Below, in pieces: positions 34,622-43,301 of a DNA stretch of 64,000 nucleotides. Source of the stretch: Flavobacterium anhuiense (GTDB lineage Bacteria > Bacteroidota > Bacteroidia > Flavobacteriales > Flavobacteriaceae); NCBI RefSeq assembly GCF_900101855.1, contig NZ_FMVC01000003.1, positions 164,261-228,260 of the forward strand, written 5' to 3'. The notes beneath the pieces are model-generated. The model ran no database searches. It saw only the letters and a program-made list of their open reading frames with translations, and had not been told where the DNA came from. The first letter of the stretch is position 1, and every line of letters begins with the position of its first letter. The translations under genes and the position numbers were made by a program.

Positions 34622-35821
34622 ATGTCAATCACGTTAACTCCATTTACAAAACAACAATTAATACCACAGGAAGAAAAACTTGAGGTTGGTCGTTTTAAAA
34701 GAGAACTTTTTATAGGAATCCCTAAAGAAACAAGTTATCAGGAACGTCGTATCTGTCTTACGCCCGATGCAGTCGCTTCCTTAACTTATGAAGGACATCG
34801 CGTTATGATAGAATCTGGCGCTGGAGAAAGTTCGAGTTATACTGATAAAGAATACGCCGATGCAGGCGCAGAAATTACAAAAGATACTAAAAGAGTTTTT
34901 GGCTGTCCGTTTCTATTAAAAGTAGAACCGCCAACTTTAACTGAAATAGAAATGATAAATCCTGAAACAGTTATTATTTCTGCTATTCAGCTAAAAACCA
35001 AAAAGAAAGAATATTTCGAAGCTTTAGCAAAAAAGAAAATCACTGCCTTAGCTTTTGAATATATAAAAGATGAAGACGGATCTTATCCTGCCGTAAAATC
35101 CCTAAGCGAAATTGCTGGAACAGCTTCAATCTTAATTGCAGCCGAATTAATGATTACAAACGAATTCGGGAAAGGACTTTTATTCGGAAACATAACTGGC
35201 GTTCCTCCTACCGAAGTTGTAATACTTGGTGCTGGAACTGTTGGTGAATTTGCCGCTAAAACAGCAATTGGATTAGGAGCCAATGTAAAAGTTTTCGATA
35301 ATTCGATCACTAAATTACGTCGTCTGCAGAACAATTTAAATCAAAGAATTTTTACTTCAACCATACAGCAAAAAGGTTTATTAAAAGCTTTAAGACGCTG
35401 TGATGTCGCAATTGGCGCCATGCGTGGTAAAGAACGCTGTCCGATTGTGGTTAATGAAACAATGGTTGAACACATGAAAAAAGGTGCTGTAATTGTTGAC
35501 GTCAGCATTGATACTGGCGGTTGTTTTGAAACATCTGAAGTTACGACTCATGAAAAACCAACATTCATAAAAAACAATGTTTTACACTATTGTGTGCCAA
35601 ATATCCCTTCAAGATATTCTAAAACTGCTTCATTATCAATCAGTAACATTTTAACACCTTATTTACATCAGATAGCCGAAGATGGTGGTATTGAAAGTGC
35701 CATTCGATGTAACAAAGGCCTTAAAAACGGAATTTATCTTTATCACGGAATCCTAACAAATAAAGCTATTGGTGACTGGTTCGATCTTCCGGATAACGAT
35801 ATTAATTTACTTGTATTTTAA
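34622..35821 (+). CDS. ald: Alanine dehydrogenase-like NAD-dependent enzyme
   Basis: The 399-residue protein has the AlaDh/PNT N-terminal domain (about 25-165, IGIPKETSYQERRICLTPDAV) and an NAD-binding domain with VVILGAGTVGEFAAKT near residue 200. Substrate-site features kept are the Lys in FLLKVEPP and the Asp in DVSIDTGGCFE. By eye the catalytic His of classical alanine dehydrogenases (motif YLHLA) aligns with Gln in ISAIQLKT. It may therefore be a slower or different dehydrogenase. The usual product would be alanine from pyruvate and ammonia, or the reverse. Confidence 0.85.
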   Translation: MSITLTPFTKQQLIPQEEKLEVGRFKRELFIGIPKETSYQERRICLTPDAVASLTYEGHRVMIESGAGESSSYTDKEYADAGAEITKDTKRVFGCPFLLKVEPPTLTEIEMINPETVIISAIQLKTKKKEYFEALAKKKITALAFEYIKDEDGSYPAVKSLSEIAGTASILIAAELMITNEFGKGLLFGNITGVPPTEVVILGAGTVGEFAAKTAIGLGANVKVFDNSITKLRRLQNNLNQRIFTSTIQQKGLLKALRRCDVAIGAMRGKERCPIVVNETMVEHMKKGAVIVDVSIDTGGCFETSEVTTHEKPTFIKNNVLHYCVPNIPSRYSKTASLSISNILTPYLHQIAEDGGIESAIRCNKGLKNGIYLYHGILTNKAIGDWFDLPDNDINLLVF

Positions 35822-35843
35822 GGGAACTTTAGTGTACCTTTGC
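35811..35843 (+). promoter_or_regulatory. Promoter of the DUF4258-like gene, overlapping the ald stop
   Basis: TTG at 35811-35813, a 21-nt spacer and TACCTTTGC at 35835-35843 fit the Bacteroidota consensus. The -33 element lies inside the last codons of the upstream gene. The start codon at 35858 follows after 14 nt. Confidence 0.55.
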
Positions 35844-35857
35844 AAAAAATTTATTTC

Positions 35858-36232
35858 ATGAAGTTCGTACATCGTTTTGCATATTACCTGATTGGTCTCG
35901 TTATGGGATGTTTTATTGTATCAGGATTTTTTATCGGAAAAGACACCCGATGCAATTATTTTCCAAATGCCAGAGTTTTAAACAATCTTAGAACAAAACC
36001 ATTTCAATATTCTCCAAAAGCTGTTCAGACTTTAAACGAAAAATGGGTTGACACAGCAGATATCAAAAACACCTTAACTTACGGAGATGTGGATTTTGAC
36101 CAAAGTAACATTCCGTTCAAAAAAGGAAAACTTTATATCATTGAAGGAAAAACAGTAAAAAATCAAGAAATTATTCTGAAAGTGGTTAATTATGAAAACA
36201 AAGCCGTTTTAGAAGAAATCGTAAAAAAGTAA
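35858..36232 (+). CDS. DUF4258-like membrane-anchored protein
   Basis: A 124-residue protein with one N-terminal membrane helix (residues 8-27, AYYLIGLVMGCFIVSGFFIG) and a small soluble domain. It contains GKDTRCNYFPNARVLNNLR and ends in VNYENKAVLEEIVKK, which resembles DUF4258 proteins of Flavobacteria. The function is unknown. The frame opens at 35840, but that start falls within the TACCTTTGC promoter box (35835-35843), so 35858 is used. A terminator follows immediately. Confidence 0.7.
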   Translation: MKFVHRFAYYLIGLVMGCFIVSGFFIGKDTRCNYFPNARVLNNLRTKPFQYSPKAVQTLNEKWVDTADIKNTLTYGDVDFDQSNIPFKKGKLYIIEGKTVKNQEIILKVVNYENKAVLEEIVKK

Positions 36233-36236
36233 AAAG

Positions 36237-36266
36237 AAACCCAATAACAAAACAGTTATTGGGTTT
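36237..36266 (+). terminator. Terminator of the DUF4258-like gene
   Basis: A 12-bp perfect stem (36237-36248 with 36255-36266, core CCCAATAAC/GTTATTGGG) with a 6-nt loop is followed by a T-rich run, 4 nt after the stop codon. Confidence 0.85.
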
Positions 36267-36358
36267 TCTTTTATAAATATATTTCTCAAAAATCACAAAG
36301 CCAAAAAGTTTTTTCTCTTTGTCACTTTGCAATTCTGAACCTTTGTAACTCTAAAAAA

Positions 36359-37024
36359 TTACCATTCAATTTCTTTCAATCCTTTTGATTTCAAGAAATC
36401 ATTGGTCTGACTGAAATGTTTATTTCCAAACCAAAAACCTCTATTGGCGCTCAAAGGCGAAGGATGTCCCGATTTTAAAATATGATGTTTTGAAGCATCA
36501 ATCAAAGAAGCTTTCTTTTGAGCAAAACCGCCCCAAAGCAAGAAAACAACATTTTCTTTTTCAGCAGAAATTTGTTTAATCACGGCATCAGTAAATTTTT
36601 CCCAGCCTTTTCCCTGATGACTTCCTGCCTCAGATTGTCTTACTGTTAAAGTTGCATTTAGAAGAAAAACACCTTGGTCTGCCCAACGCTCCAAGTTTCC
36701 AGTTTTTGGCAGCGGTTTACCCAAATCCGTTTCGATTTCTCTAAAGATATTATATAACGAAGGTGGAAAAGGAATTCCGTCATTCACAGAAAAACACAAA
36801 CCATTTGCTTGATTTGGTCCGTGATAAGGATCTTGCCCAATAATAACCACTTTTACTTCATCAAAATGGCAATGATCAAAAGCAGAAAAAATCTGGCTCC
36901 CTTTTGGGTAGCAAACTTTTGTCGCATATTCCGATTTCACAAATTCAATTAAATCTTTGAAATATGGTTTTTCGAATTCTTCATTCAAAACAGGCTTCCA
37001 AGAAGAATGCATTTTTACGTCCAT
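36359..37024 (-). CDS. ung: Uracil-DNA glycosylase (family 1)
   Basis: The 221-residue base-excision repair enzyme removes uracil from DNA. It has the catalytic water-activating motif GQDPYHGPNQANGLCFSV near residue 66, NATLTVR near residue 122, and the Leu-intercalation loop HPSPLSANRGF with catalytic His near residue 188. Length and motifs are canonical. The start at 37024 (MDVKMHSSW) could also be the Met four codons later. It is divergent from mutS2, another DNA-maintenance gene. Confidence 0.97.
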   Translation of the reverse strand: MDVKMHSSWKPVLNEEFEKPYFKDLIEFVKSEYATKVCYPKGSQIFSAFDHCHFDEVKVVIIGQDPYHGPNQANGLCFSVNDGIPFPPSLYNIFREIETDLGKPLPKTGNLERWADQGVFLLNATLTVRQSEAGSHQGKGWEKFTDAVIKQISAEKENVVFLLWGGFAQKKASLIDASKHHILKSGHPSPLSANRGFWFGNKHFSQTNDFLKSKGLKEIEW

Positions 37025-37185
37025 AATTTTTTTTTATGCGAATTTCAGAAATAAATACTTAAAATCAAAAAAGTCCAAAGTCTAAAGCTAAGTAAACTAA
37101 AAACTATAATTCATAATTCACAATTCATAACTCATAATTCATTATTGTTTTCGTACTTTTGTCTTTGCTTTCATAAAGAAATTAA

Positions 37186-39351
37186 ATGATCAGTATTACC
37201 GAAAAAACGTTACAAGACTTACAATTTCCAACCGTTCTCGAAACCATTTCTGATGGTTGCAACACCGACATTGGAAAAGAAAAGGCTTTACAAATAAAAC
37301 CATTTAGAGATAAGGAAGAATTAATGCAAGCTTTGATGCAGACGTCAGAGTACGTGTCTTCTTTTCAAAATAATAACGCCATTCCGAATCACGGATTTGA
37401 TGCCATAACGCATGAAATTAAGTTTCTTGCCATAGAAGACAGTTTTCTGGAAGTAGGGAGTTTTAGAAAAATCGCCAATCTTTCTGCGACTACAAATGTC
37501 TTGTTGAATTTCTTAAAAAAGTTTGATGATTATTATCCAAACTTAAACGCAAGAGCTTCTCGAGTAGAATTAACCAAAGATATTATAACAGCAATTGATG
37601 CGATTGTAGATAAGTACGGAGAAATAAAAGACAATGCTTCTCCTACTCTGTCTGGAATTCGTCAGAATATGAATTTGGTTCGCGGAAAAGTAAACCAAAG
37701 TTTTGGCGTGGCTTTAACTCAATACAATAGCTTGGGTTATTTGGACGACATTAAAGAGAGTTTTGTACAAAACCGTAGAGTTTTAGCGGTATTAGCTATG
37801 TATCGCCGTAAAGTGAAAGGCTCAATTTTAGGAAGTTCTAAAACTGGAAGCATTGCTTACATTGAACCTGAAGCGACTCTAAAATATTCTCGTGAATTAG
37901 CGAATTTAGAATATGAAGAGAAAGAAGAAATTACGAGAATTTTGAAGAATTTATCAAACGTAATTCGTCCTTATCTTCCTTTATTAATTGAATATCAAGA
38001 CTTTTTAAGTGATATTGATGTTGTTGCTGGAAAAGCAAAGTATGCAAATCGCATTAACGGAATCTTACCAGCAATTACAGAAGAAAGAAGATTGTTTTTT
38101 AGAGAAGCCTATCATCCGATTTTGTATTTGACTAACAAACAAAAACAAGAAGTTACGCATCCGCAGACGATTGAACTGAAACAAGAAAACAGAATTATTG
38201 TAATCTCTGGCCCAAATGCTGGAGGAAAAACTATTTCTTTAAAAACAGTTGGATTATTGCAATTAATGCTGCAATCAGGAATATTAATTCCGGTTCATGA
38301 AAGAAGCGAAACTTTCTTGTTCGACAGAATCTTAACCGATATTGGAGACAACCAATCTATTGAAAATCATTTAAGTACTTATTCCTATCGTTTAAAAAAC
38401 ATGAATTACTTTTTAAAGAAATGTAATCGAAAAACCATGTTTTTGATTGATGAATTTGGTACAGGTTCTGATCCTGAACTGGGTGGTGCTTTGGCTGAAA
38501 TTTTCCTTGAAGAATTTTATCATCGTGAAGCTTTCGGAATTATCACAACGCATTATGCGAATTTAAAAATTTTGGCAAACGAGTTGCCTTATGCAACAAA
38601 TGCCAACATGATGTTTGATGAAAAAACTCTTGAACCAATGTACAAACTGGCTCTTGGCCAGGCAGGAAGTTCTTTCACTTTTGAAGTGGCGCAAAAAAAT
38701 GGAATTCCATTTGGATTGATTAATCGCGCAAAAAAGAAAATCGAAGTTGGAAAAGTCCGTTTTGATAAAACTATTGCCAATCTTCAAAAAGAGAGATCGA
38801 AGCTTGAAAAAACTTCTCTCAATTTAAAAGAAGAAGAAACTCGTGCACGTGAGGAAAGCAAAAAGATGGAAACCATCAATACCAAGATTCAGCAAAAACT
38901 GGAAAGCTATCAGGAACTATACGATAGCAATCAGAAGATTATATATATAGGACAAAAAATTGATGATATTGCTGAGAAGTATTTCAACAACAAAAACAAA
39001 AAAGAACTTATCGGCGAATTTTTGAAAATTGTTGAGATAGAAAATTCAAAACGTAAAAAAGCTACTCCGAAAGAAGTCAAAGCAAAAGTTGAAAAGCAAA
39101 AAGAAATTATTGCCGAAGTTCAGGTAAAAGTTGAAGAAATTCGAAAAGAGAAAAAAGAGAAAAAACTTAAACCTGTCGTAGAAAAACCTAAACCAATTTT
39201 AAAAGTTGGTGACCGAGTAAGAATGCTCGATGGTAGATCGGTTGGAAGCATAGACTTAATCGAAAAAAATAAAGCAACTGTAAATTATGGCATTTTTACT
39301 TCGAAAGTAAGTTTGGACGAATTGGAATTGGTAGAAGCTATTAAGAAATAA
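37186..39351 (+). CDS. mutS2: MutS2-type ATPase lacking the Smr nuclease domain
   Basis: The 721-residue protein shows the MutS2 core. It has lever and clamp helices (1-310), Walker A GPNAGGKTISLKT near residue 345, Walker B FLIDEFGTGSDPELGG near residue 420, and the switch His in ITTHYANLK. A long coiled coil (about 515-650) and a KOW-like C-terminus (VGDRVRMLDGRSVGSIDLIE) follow. Bacterial MutS2 proteins usually end in an Smr endonuclease domain of about 80 residues, which is absent here. The family acts on recombination intermediates or on stalled ribosomes. A TACTTTTG box lies at 37154-37161. Confidence 0.88.
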   Translation: MISITEKTLQDLQFPTVLETISDGCNTDIGKEKALQIKPFRDKEELMQALMQTSEYVSSFQNNNAIPNHGFDAITHEIKFLAIEDSFLEVGSFRKIANLSATTNVLLNFLKKFDDYYPNLNARASRVELTKDIITAIDAIVDKYGEIKDNASPTLSGIRQNMNLVRGKVNQSFGVALTQYNSLGYLDDIKESFVQNRRVLAVLAMYRRKVKGSILGSSKTGSIAYIEPEATLKYSRELANLEYEEKEEITRILKNLSNVIRPYLPLLIEYQDFLSDIDVVAGKAKYANRINGILPAITEERRLFFREAYHPILYLTNKQKQEVTHPQTIELKQENRIIVISGPNAGGKTISLKTVGLLQLMLQSGILIPVHERSETFLFDRILTDIGDNQSIENHLSTYSYRLKNMNYFLKKCNRKTMFLIDEFGTGSDPELGGALAEIFLEEFYHREAFGIITTHYANLKILANELPYATNANMMFDEKTLEPMYKLALGQAGSSFTFEVAQKNGIPFGLINRAKKKIEVGKVRFDKTIANLQKERSKLEKTSLNLKEEETRAREESKKMETINTKIQQKLESYQELYDSNQKIIYIGQKIDDIAEKYFNNKNKKELIGEFLKIVEIENSKRKKATPKEVKAKVEKQKEIIAEVQVKVEEIRKEKKEKKLKPVVEKPKPILKVGDRVRMLDGRSVGSIDLIEKNKATVNYGIFTSKVSLDELELVEAIKK

Positions 39352-39605
39352 AGTTTTAAGTCGCAGTGACAGTTTTCACTATAAAAAATTGATCAAAAAA
39401 CGCCAAAATTAAAATAAAGCGATTTAAGCGATTGTTTTAAAAATTACACAAAAGAAGGTCAGCATTATTTTTAAATCGATTTAGAGTAATTTATGAAAGC
39501 TGTTTTCGATTTACTAAATTTATACAAAAATAAAATTCGATAGATAAAATTAATTTATTGATATTATATATAACTTTTATAAAGTTTTAATTTTAAAGCC
39601 ATATA

Positions 39606-40019
39606 ATGGAAAGCCTTCCCATAAATAAAAAAATTGTTCTTTTTGACGGAGTTTGTAATCTCTGCAGTTCCGCTGTACAATTTATTATAAAACATGACCG
39701 AAAAGACATTTTTAGATTTGTCGCATTACAATCAGACTTAGGAATTTCGATTTGCAAACATTTAGGGATCAGTTTTTCAAAAATGGACAGTATTATTTTA
39801 TATGATCCTGGAACAGCTTATTTTTATAAATCTTCTGCAATTATTGAAATTGCTAAAAATTTCGGAGGCTTTTGGAAACTCACTCCAATTTTTAGAATCG
39901 TGCCCATTTTTATAAGTGACAAAATTTACGATTATGTTGCGAAGAATCGATACAATTGGTATGGCAAAAAAGAAAGCTGCATGATTCCAACTCCGGAGCT
40001 GAAAGAGAAGTTTCTTTAA
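39606..40019 (+). CDS. DCC-family thiol-disulfide oxidoreductase-like protein (DUF393)
   Basis: The 137-residue protein begins with VLFDGVCNLCSSAVQFIIKH. The DxVCxxC motif is the mark of the DCC/DUF393 family, and FRFVALQSDLG and the late YDYVAKNRYNWYGKKE also fit. The fold is predicted to be thioredoxin-like, with the two Cys as a redox pair, though the substrate is unknown. It stands alone between mutS2 and a convergent ettA. The 254 bp before it contain no other gene. Confidence 0.9.
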   Translation: MESLPINKKIVLFDGVCNLCSSAVQFIIKHDRKDIFRFVALQSDLGISICKHLGISFSKMDSIILYDPGTAYFYKSSAIIEIAKNFGGFWKLTPIFRIVPIFISDKIYDYVAKNRYNWYGKKESCMIPTPELKEKFL

Positions 40020-40065
40020 GAAAAATTTCAAATTCTGAAATTCCAATTTTCCACAATATTATCAT

Positions 40066-40150
40066 TTCGACGAAGTAGAAATCTTCGCAAGTAACTCCGT
40101 AACGAAAACCCAATCTTCGAGCTTCTCTTGGAGATTTCTCCTTCGTAGAA
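40066..40150. repeat. Long intergenic palindrome (GACGAAGTAGAAATCT type)
   Basis: Arms of 19 bp with two mismatches (40066-40084 with 40132-40150) enclose a partly self-complementary loop with AATCTTCGAG. The words TTCGACGAAG and GAGATTTCTCCTTCG are like a very common Flavobacterium intergenic repeat. It lies between convergent genes and precedes the ettA terminator. Confidence 0.7.
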
Positions 40151-40170
40151 AAGACATACTATGTATTAAC

Positions 40171-40210
40171 AAAAATCCCAAATTCACAATAATTGGAATT
40201 TGGGATTTTT
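40171..40210 (-). terminator. ettA terminator
   Basis: A 15-bp perfect stem (40171-40185 with 40196-40210, core ATCCCAAATTC/GAATTTGGGAT) with a 10-nt loop ends in T residues on the minus strand, 22 nt after the ettA stop. Confidence 0.85.
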
Positions 40211-40232
40211 AAAAATTGGAAATTAATTAAAG

Positions 40233-41924
40233 TTATCTAATCAATTTTCTGTATTTCAAACGTTTTGGAGTTAAGTCACCACCTAGACGTTTCTTTTTGT
40301 TTTCTTCGTAATCAGAGAAACTTCCTTCAAAGAAATAAACTTCAGAATTTCCTTCAAAAGCTAGAATATGTGTACAAATTCTATCCAAGAACCATCTATC
40401 GTGAGAAATAATTACGGCACAACCTGCAAAATTCTCCAAACCTTCTTCAAGTGCACGAAGTGTATTTACGTCAAGGTCGTTCGTAGGCTCATCCAGTAAA
40501 AGGACGTTTCCTTCTTCTTTCAAAGTCATAGCTAAGTGTAAACGGTTACGTTCTCCACCAGATAGCATTGACACTTTTTTGTTTTGCTCTCCGCCACCAA
40601 AGTTGAAACGAGATAAGTAAGCTCTAGAATTTACTTGCTTTCCTCCCATCATAATTAATTCTTGACCATCTGCAAAGTTTTCCCAAATAGATTTATTCGG
40701 ATCAATATTGGCGTGAGACTGATCGACGTAAGCGATTTTTACAGTTTCACCAACCGTAAATTCTCCGCTGTCAGTTTGTTCTTCTCCCATAATCATTTTA
40801 AAAATGGTAGATTTACCAGCACCATTTGGTCCAATAATTCCAACAATACCTGCTTGTGGCAAAGTAAAATTCAGATTATCATATAATAATTTATCGCCAA
40901 AAGCTTTAGCAACATTTTTAGCTTCAATAACATTTGTTCCTAAACGAGGACCATTCGGGATGTAGATCTCTAATTTCTCATCCAATTGTTTTTGATCTTC
41001 ATTCAATAATTTGTCGTAGTTCTGCAAACGCGCTTTTTGTTTTGTCTGACGACCTTTAGCACCTTGACGAACCCACTCCAGCTCACGCTCTAAAGTTTTT
41101 CTACGTTTAGAAGCCACTTTTTCTTCTTGAGCCAAACGGTTTGATTTTTGATCCAACCAAGAAGAATAGTTTCCTTTCCATGGAATACCTTCTCCTCTAT
41201 CTAACTCAAGAATCCAACCTGCCACATTATCAAGGAAATAACGGTCGTGCGTTACAGCAATTACAGTTCCAGAATATTGTGCTAAGTGTTGCTCTAACCA
41301 AAGAACTGACTCAGCGTCAAGGTGGTTGGTAGGCTCATCTAATAACAATACATCTGGTTGCTGTAATAACAAACGACATAAAGCTACACGACGACGCTCT
41401 CCTCCTGAAAGATTTTTAATTGGCGTATCACCTTCTGGAGTACGCAACGCATCCATTGCGATTTCTAATTTTGTATCGATTTCCCAAGCACCAAGCGCAT
41501 CAATTTTGTCTTGTAATGCTGCTTGACGGTCCATCAATTTATCCATTTTATCTTGATCTTCGTAATACTCTGGAAGACCAAATAAGTCATTAATTTGATT
41601 GTATTCTTCTAAAACCGCCATAGTTTCAGCAGCTCCTTCACGAACAATTTCGATAACTGTCTTAGAATCATCAAGAATTGGTTCTTGCTCCAAGTATCCA
41701 ACTGTATAACCAGGTTGAAAAACTACGTCTCCTTGATAGTTCTTATCAACTCCAGCAATGATTTTCAAAAGTGAAGATTTCCCAGAACCATTTAAACCTA
41801 AAATACCAATTTTCGCTCCGTAAAAGAAACTCAAATAAATATTCTTAAGAATCGGTTTGTCTGCTCCTTGATAGGTTTTACTCAATTTCTGCATTGAGAA
41901 AATTACTTTCTTATCGTCTGACAT
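40233..41924 (-). CDS. ettA: Energy-dependent translational throttle ABC-F protein EttA
   Basis: The 563-residue soluble protein has two ABC ATPase domains. The first has GLNGSGKSSLLK near residue 42, LSGGERRRVALCRLL and DEPTNHLDAES. The second has GPNGAGKSTIFK near residue 368, LSGGERNRLHLAMTL and DEPTNDLDVNT. The charged linker between them includes LEWVRQGAKGRQTKQKARL. ABC-F proteins bind the ribosomal E site and gate translation by the ATP/ADP ratio. Length and identity fit EttA and not a drug-resistance ABC-F. Confidence 0.95.
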   Translation of the reverse strand: MSDDKKVIFSMQKLSKTYQGADKPILKNIYLSFFYGAKIGILGLNGSGKSSLLKIIAGVDKNYQGDVVFQPGYTVGYLEQEPILDDSKTVIEIVREGAAETMAVLEEYNQINDLFGLPEYYEDQDKMDKLMDRQAALQDKIDALGAWEIDTKLEIAMDALRTPEGDTPIKNLSGGERRRVALCRLLLQQPDVLLLDEPTNHLDAESVLWLEQHLAQYSGTVIAVTHDRYFLDNVAGWILELDRGEGIPWKGNYSSWLDQKSNRLAQEEKVASKRRKTLERELEWVRQGAKGRQTKQKARLQNYDKLLNEDQKQLDEKLEIYIPNGPRLGTNVIEAKNVAKAFGDKLLYDNLNFTLPQAGIVGIIGPNGAGKSTIFKMIMGEEQTDSGEFTVGETVKIAYVDQSHANIDPNKSIWENFADGQELIMMGGKQVNSRAYLSRFNFGGGEQNKKVSMLSGGERNRLHLAMTLKEEGNVLLLDEPTNDLDVNTLRALEEGLENFAGCAVIISHDRWFLDRICTHILAFEGNSEVYFFEGSFSDYEENKKKRLGGDLTPKRLKYRKLIR

Positions 41925-41984
41925 TTTTTATATTTTATTTTAATTATTTAATTAGATTTGAGATTAATATTGCCGCTATTTAAA

Positions 41985-42167
41985 TTAAACCCTGCCTTTT
42001 AAAGCATTGAATACCCAGGCATTTGCAAAAAAACCAACTCCAACAGCACCAAATCCCCAGCCTGAAACATCACTGTACCTAAAGATTCCAAGACCTATAA
42101 GCAACAATCCCATAAGGACCATTATTAAAGTAGCCCATCCTAAAATGGTATTTTTATTCATTCCCAT
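41985..42167 (-). CDS. Small CAL67264-type membrane protein
   Basis: This 60-residue protein has two hydrophobic helices (about 8-30 and 37-55) joined by FRYSDVSGWGF. It looks like the Flavobacteria family known as CAL67264 membrane proteins, whose function is unknown. It lies 60 bp upstream of ettA in the same direction and may share its transcript. The second Met (three residues in) is an alternative start. Confidence 0.75.
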   Translation of the reverse strand: MGMNKNTILGWATLIMVLMGLLLIGLGIFRYSDVSGWGFGAVGVGFFANAWVFNALKGRV

Positions 42168-42227
42168 AGTTTATAAATATTTTAATGCAATTTTTTTAGA
42201 AAGGCAAATATCGTGAATTTTAACGGC

Positions 42228-43232
42228 TTAATTAAAAATTTTATAAAGCATTTCTTTTAACAAATCAGATTGAGGTAAAGCATTAGCTCCCACACCTTTA
42301 CTCTTAACATCAATATCTCGTAAAGCACCAACAATCTGACTTACTTTTCGCATTGGATAATTTTTTACTGCCAAATCATATTCTTTTAAGAAATACGGAT
42401 TCACTCCAAGTGCTGATGCCACATTTTTAGGACTCTTATCTTTTAATCCATGGTATTTTAGAAGCTGAACAAAAAAACCGAATACCAATCCTGTAGTCAT
42501 AACAAGAGGATATTCTTTCGGATTATGGGCAAAATTTTCCGCTATCTTATAAGCTTTCAATTGATTGCGTTCTCCAATAGCTTTTCTAAGTTCGAATACA
42601 TTGTAATCTTTACTGAAACCTATATTTTCTTCAATGTGCTCGGCTGTAATCATTGTTCCCTGTGGTAAAATAATCTGCAGTTTCTCCAGCTCATTATTGA
42701 TTTTACTCAAATCGGTCCCTAAAAATTCTACAAGCATAGCATTTGCTTTGGGATCAATCGTATATTTTTTTCCAGCTAAAACACGTTTAATCCAGTCTCC
42801 AACCTGATTTTCGTATAATTTTTTGCTTTCATAAACAACGCCTTTCTGACCTAAAAGTTTAGTAACTTTTTTACGCTTGTCCAGCGTTTTATATTTATAG
42901 CAAAAGACCAAAACAGTAGTCTGCATCGGGTTTTCGACATAAGATTCGATTTTATCAATTGTTCTAGATAAATCCTGCGCCTCTTTTACTATAACAACTT
43001 GACGTTCAGCCATCATAGGATAGCGCTTGGCCGTTGAAATTATATCATCAACAGACACATCTCTTCCATACAAAACTGTCTGATTAAAGCCTCTCTCTTC
43101 TTCAGCCAAAACATTCTCTTCAATATACTCCGAAAGCTTATCTATATAATAAGGTTCTTCACCCATTAAAAAATAAATCGGTTTAATATCTCCGGCTTTT
43201 ATATCATTAACAATTTTTACTACTTCGTCCAT
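42228..43232 (-). CDS. holA: DNA polymerase III delta subunit HolA
   Basis: The 334-residue protein is the clamp-loader subunit that opens the sliding clamp. It starts with the AAA-like domain (IYFLMGEEPYYIDKL near residue 20, ERQVVIVKEAQDL near residue 90), followed by a helical lid and the collar domain from about residue 210. No Walker A lysine loop is expected in delta, and none is seen. It is divergent from the HsdR-N-type nuclease gene 69 bp away. Confidence 0.92.
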   Translation of the reverse strand: MDEVVKIVNDIKAGDIKPIYFLMGEEPYYIDKLSEYIEENVLAEEERGFNQTVLYGRDVSVDDIISTAKRYPMMAERQVVIVKEAQDLSRTIDKIESYVENPMQTTVLVFCYKYKTLDKRKKVTKLLGQKGVVYESKKLYENQVGDWIKRVLAGKKYTIDPKANAMLVEFLGTDLSKINNELEKLQIILPQGTMITAEHIEENIGFSKDYNVFELRKAIGERNQLKAYKIAENFAHNPKEYPLVMTTGLVFGFFVQLLKYHGLKDKSPKNVASALGVNPYFLKEYDLAVKNYPMRKVSQIVGALRDIDVKSKGVGANALPQSDLLKEMLYKIFN

Positions 43233-43240
43233 TTAAAATT

Positions 43241-43283
43241 TGTTTCAAGTTTAAAGTTTCAAGTTGATACGAAACCTCAAACT
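43241..43283. repeat. GTTTCAAGTTT-word repeat between holA and the nuclease gene
   Basis: GTTTCAAGTTTAAAGTTTCAAGTT at 43241 onward repeats the word TTTCAAGTT. The same word occurs at 2979-3009, 46487-46520 and 46592-46610, always between genes. It is listed here as a dispersed intergenic word. Confidence 0.45.
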
Positions 43284-43301
43284 ATTTTTTATTTTTGCTT
43301 T

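Noticed and set aside
41141..41526. Plus-strand open frames opposite ettA
   Set aside because: Shadow frames of a well conserved ABC protein.
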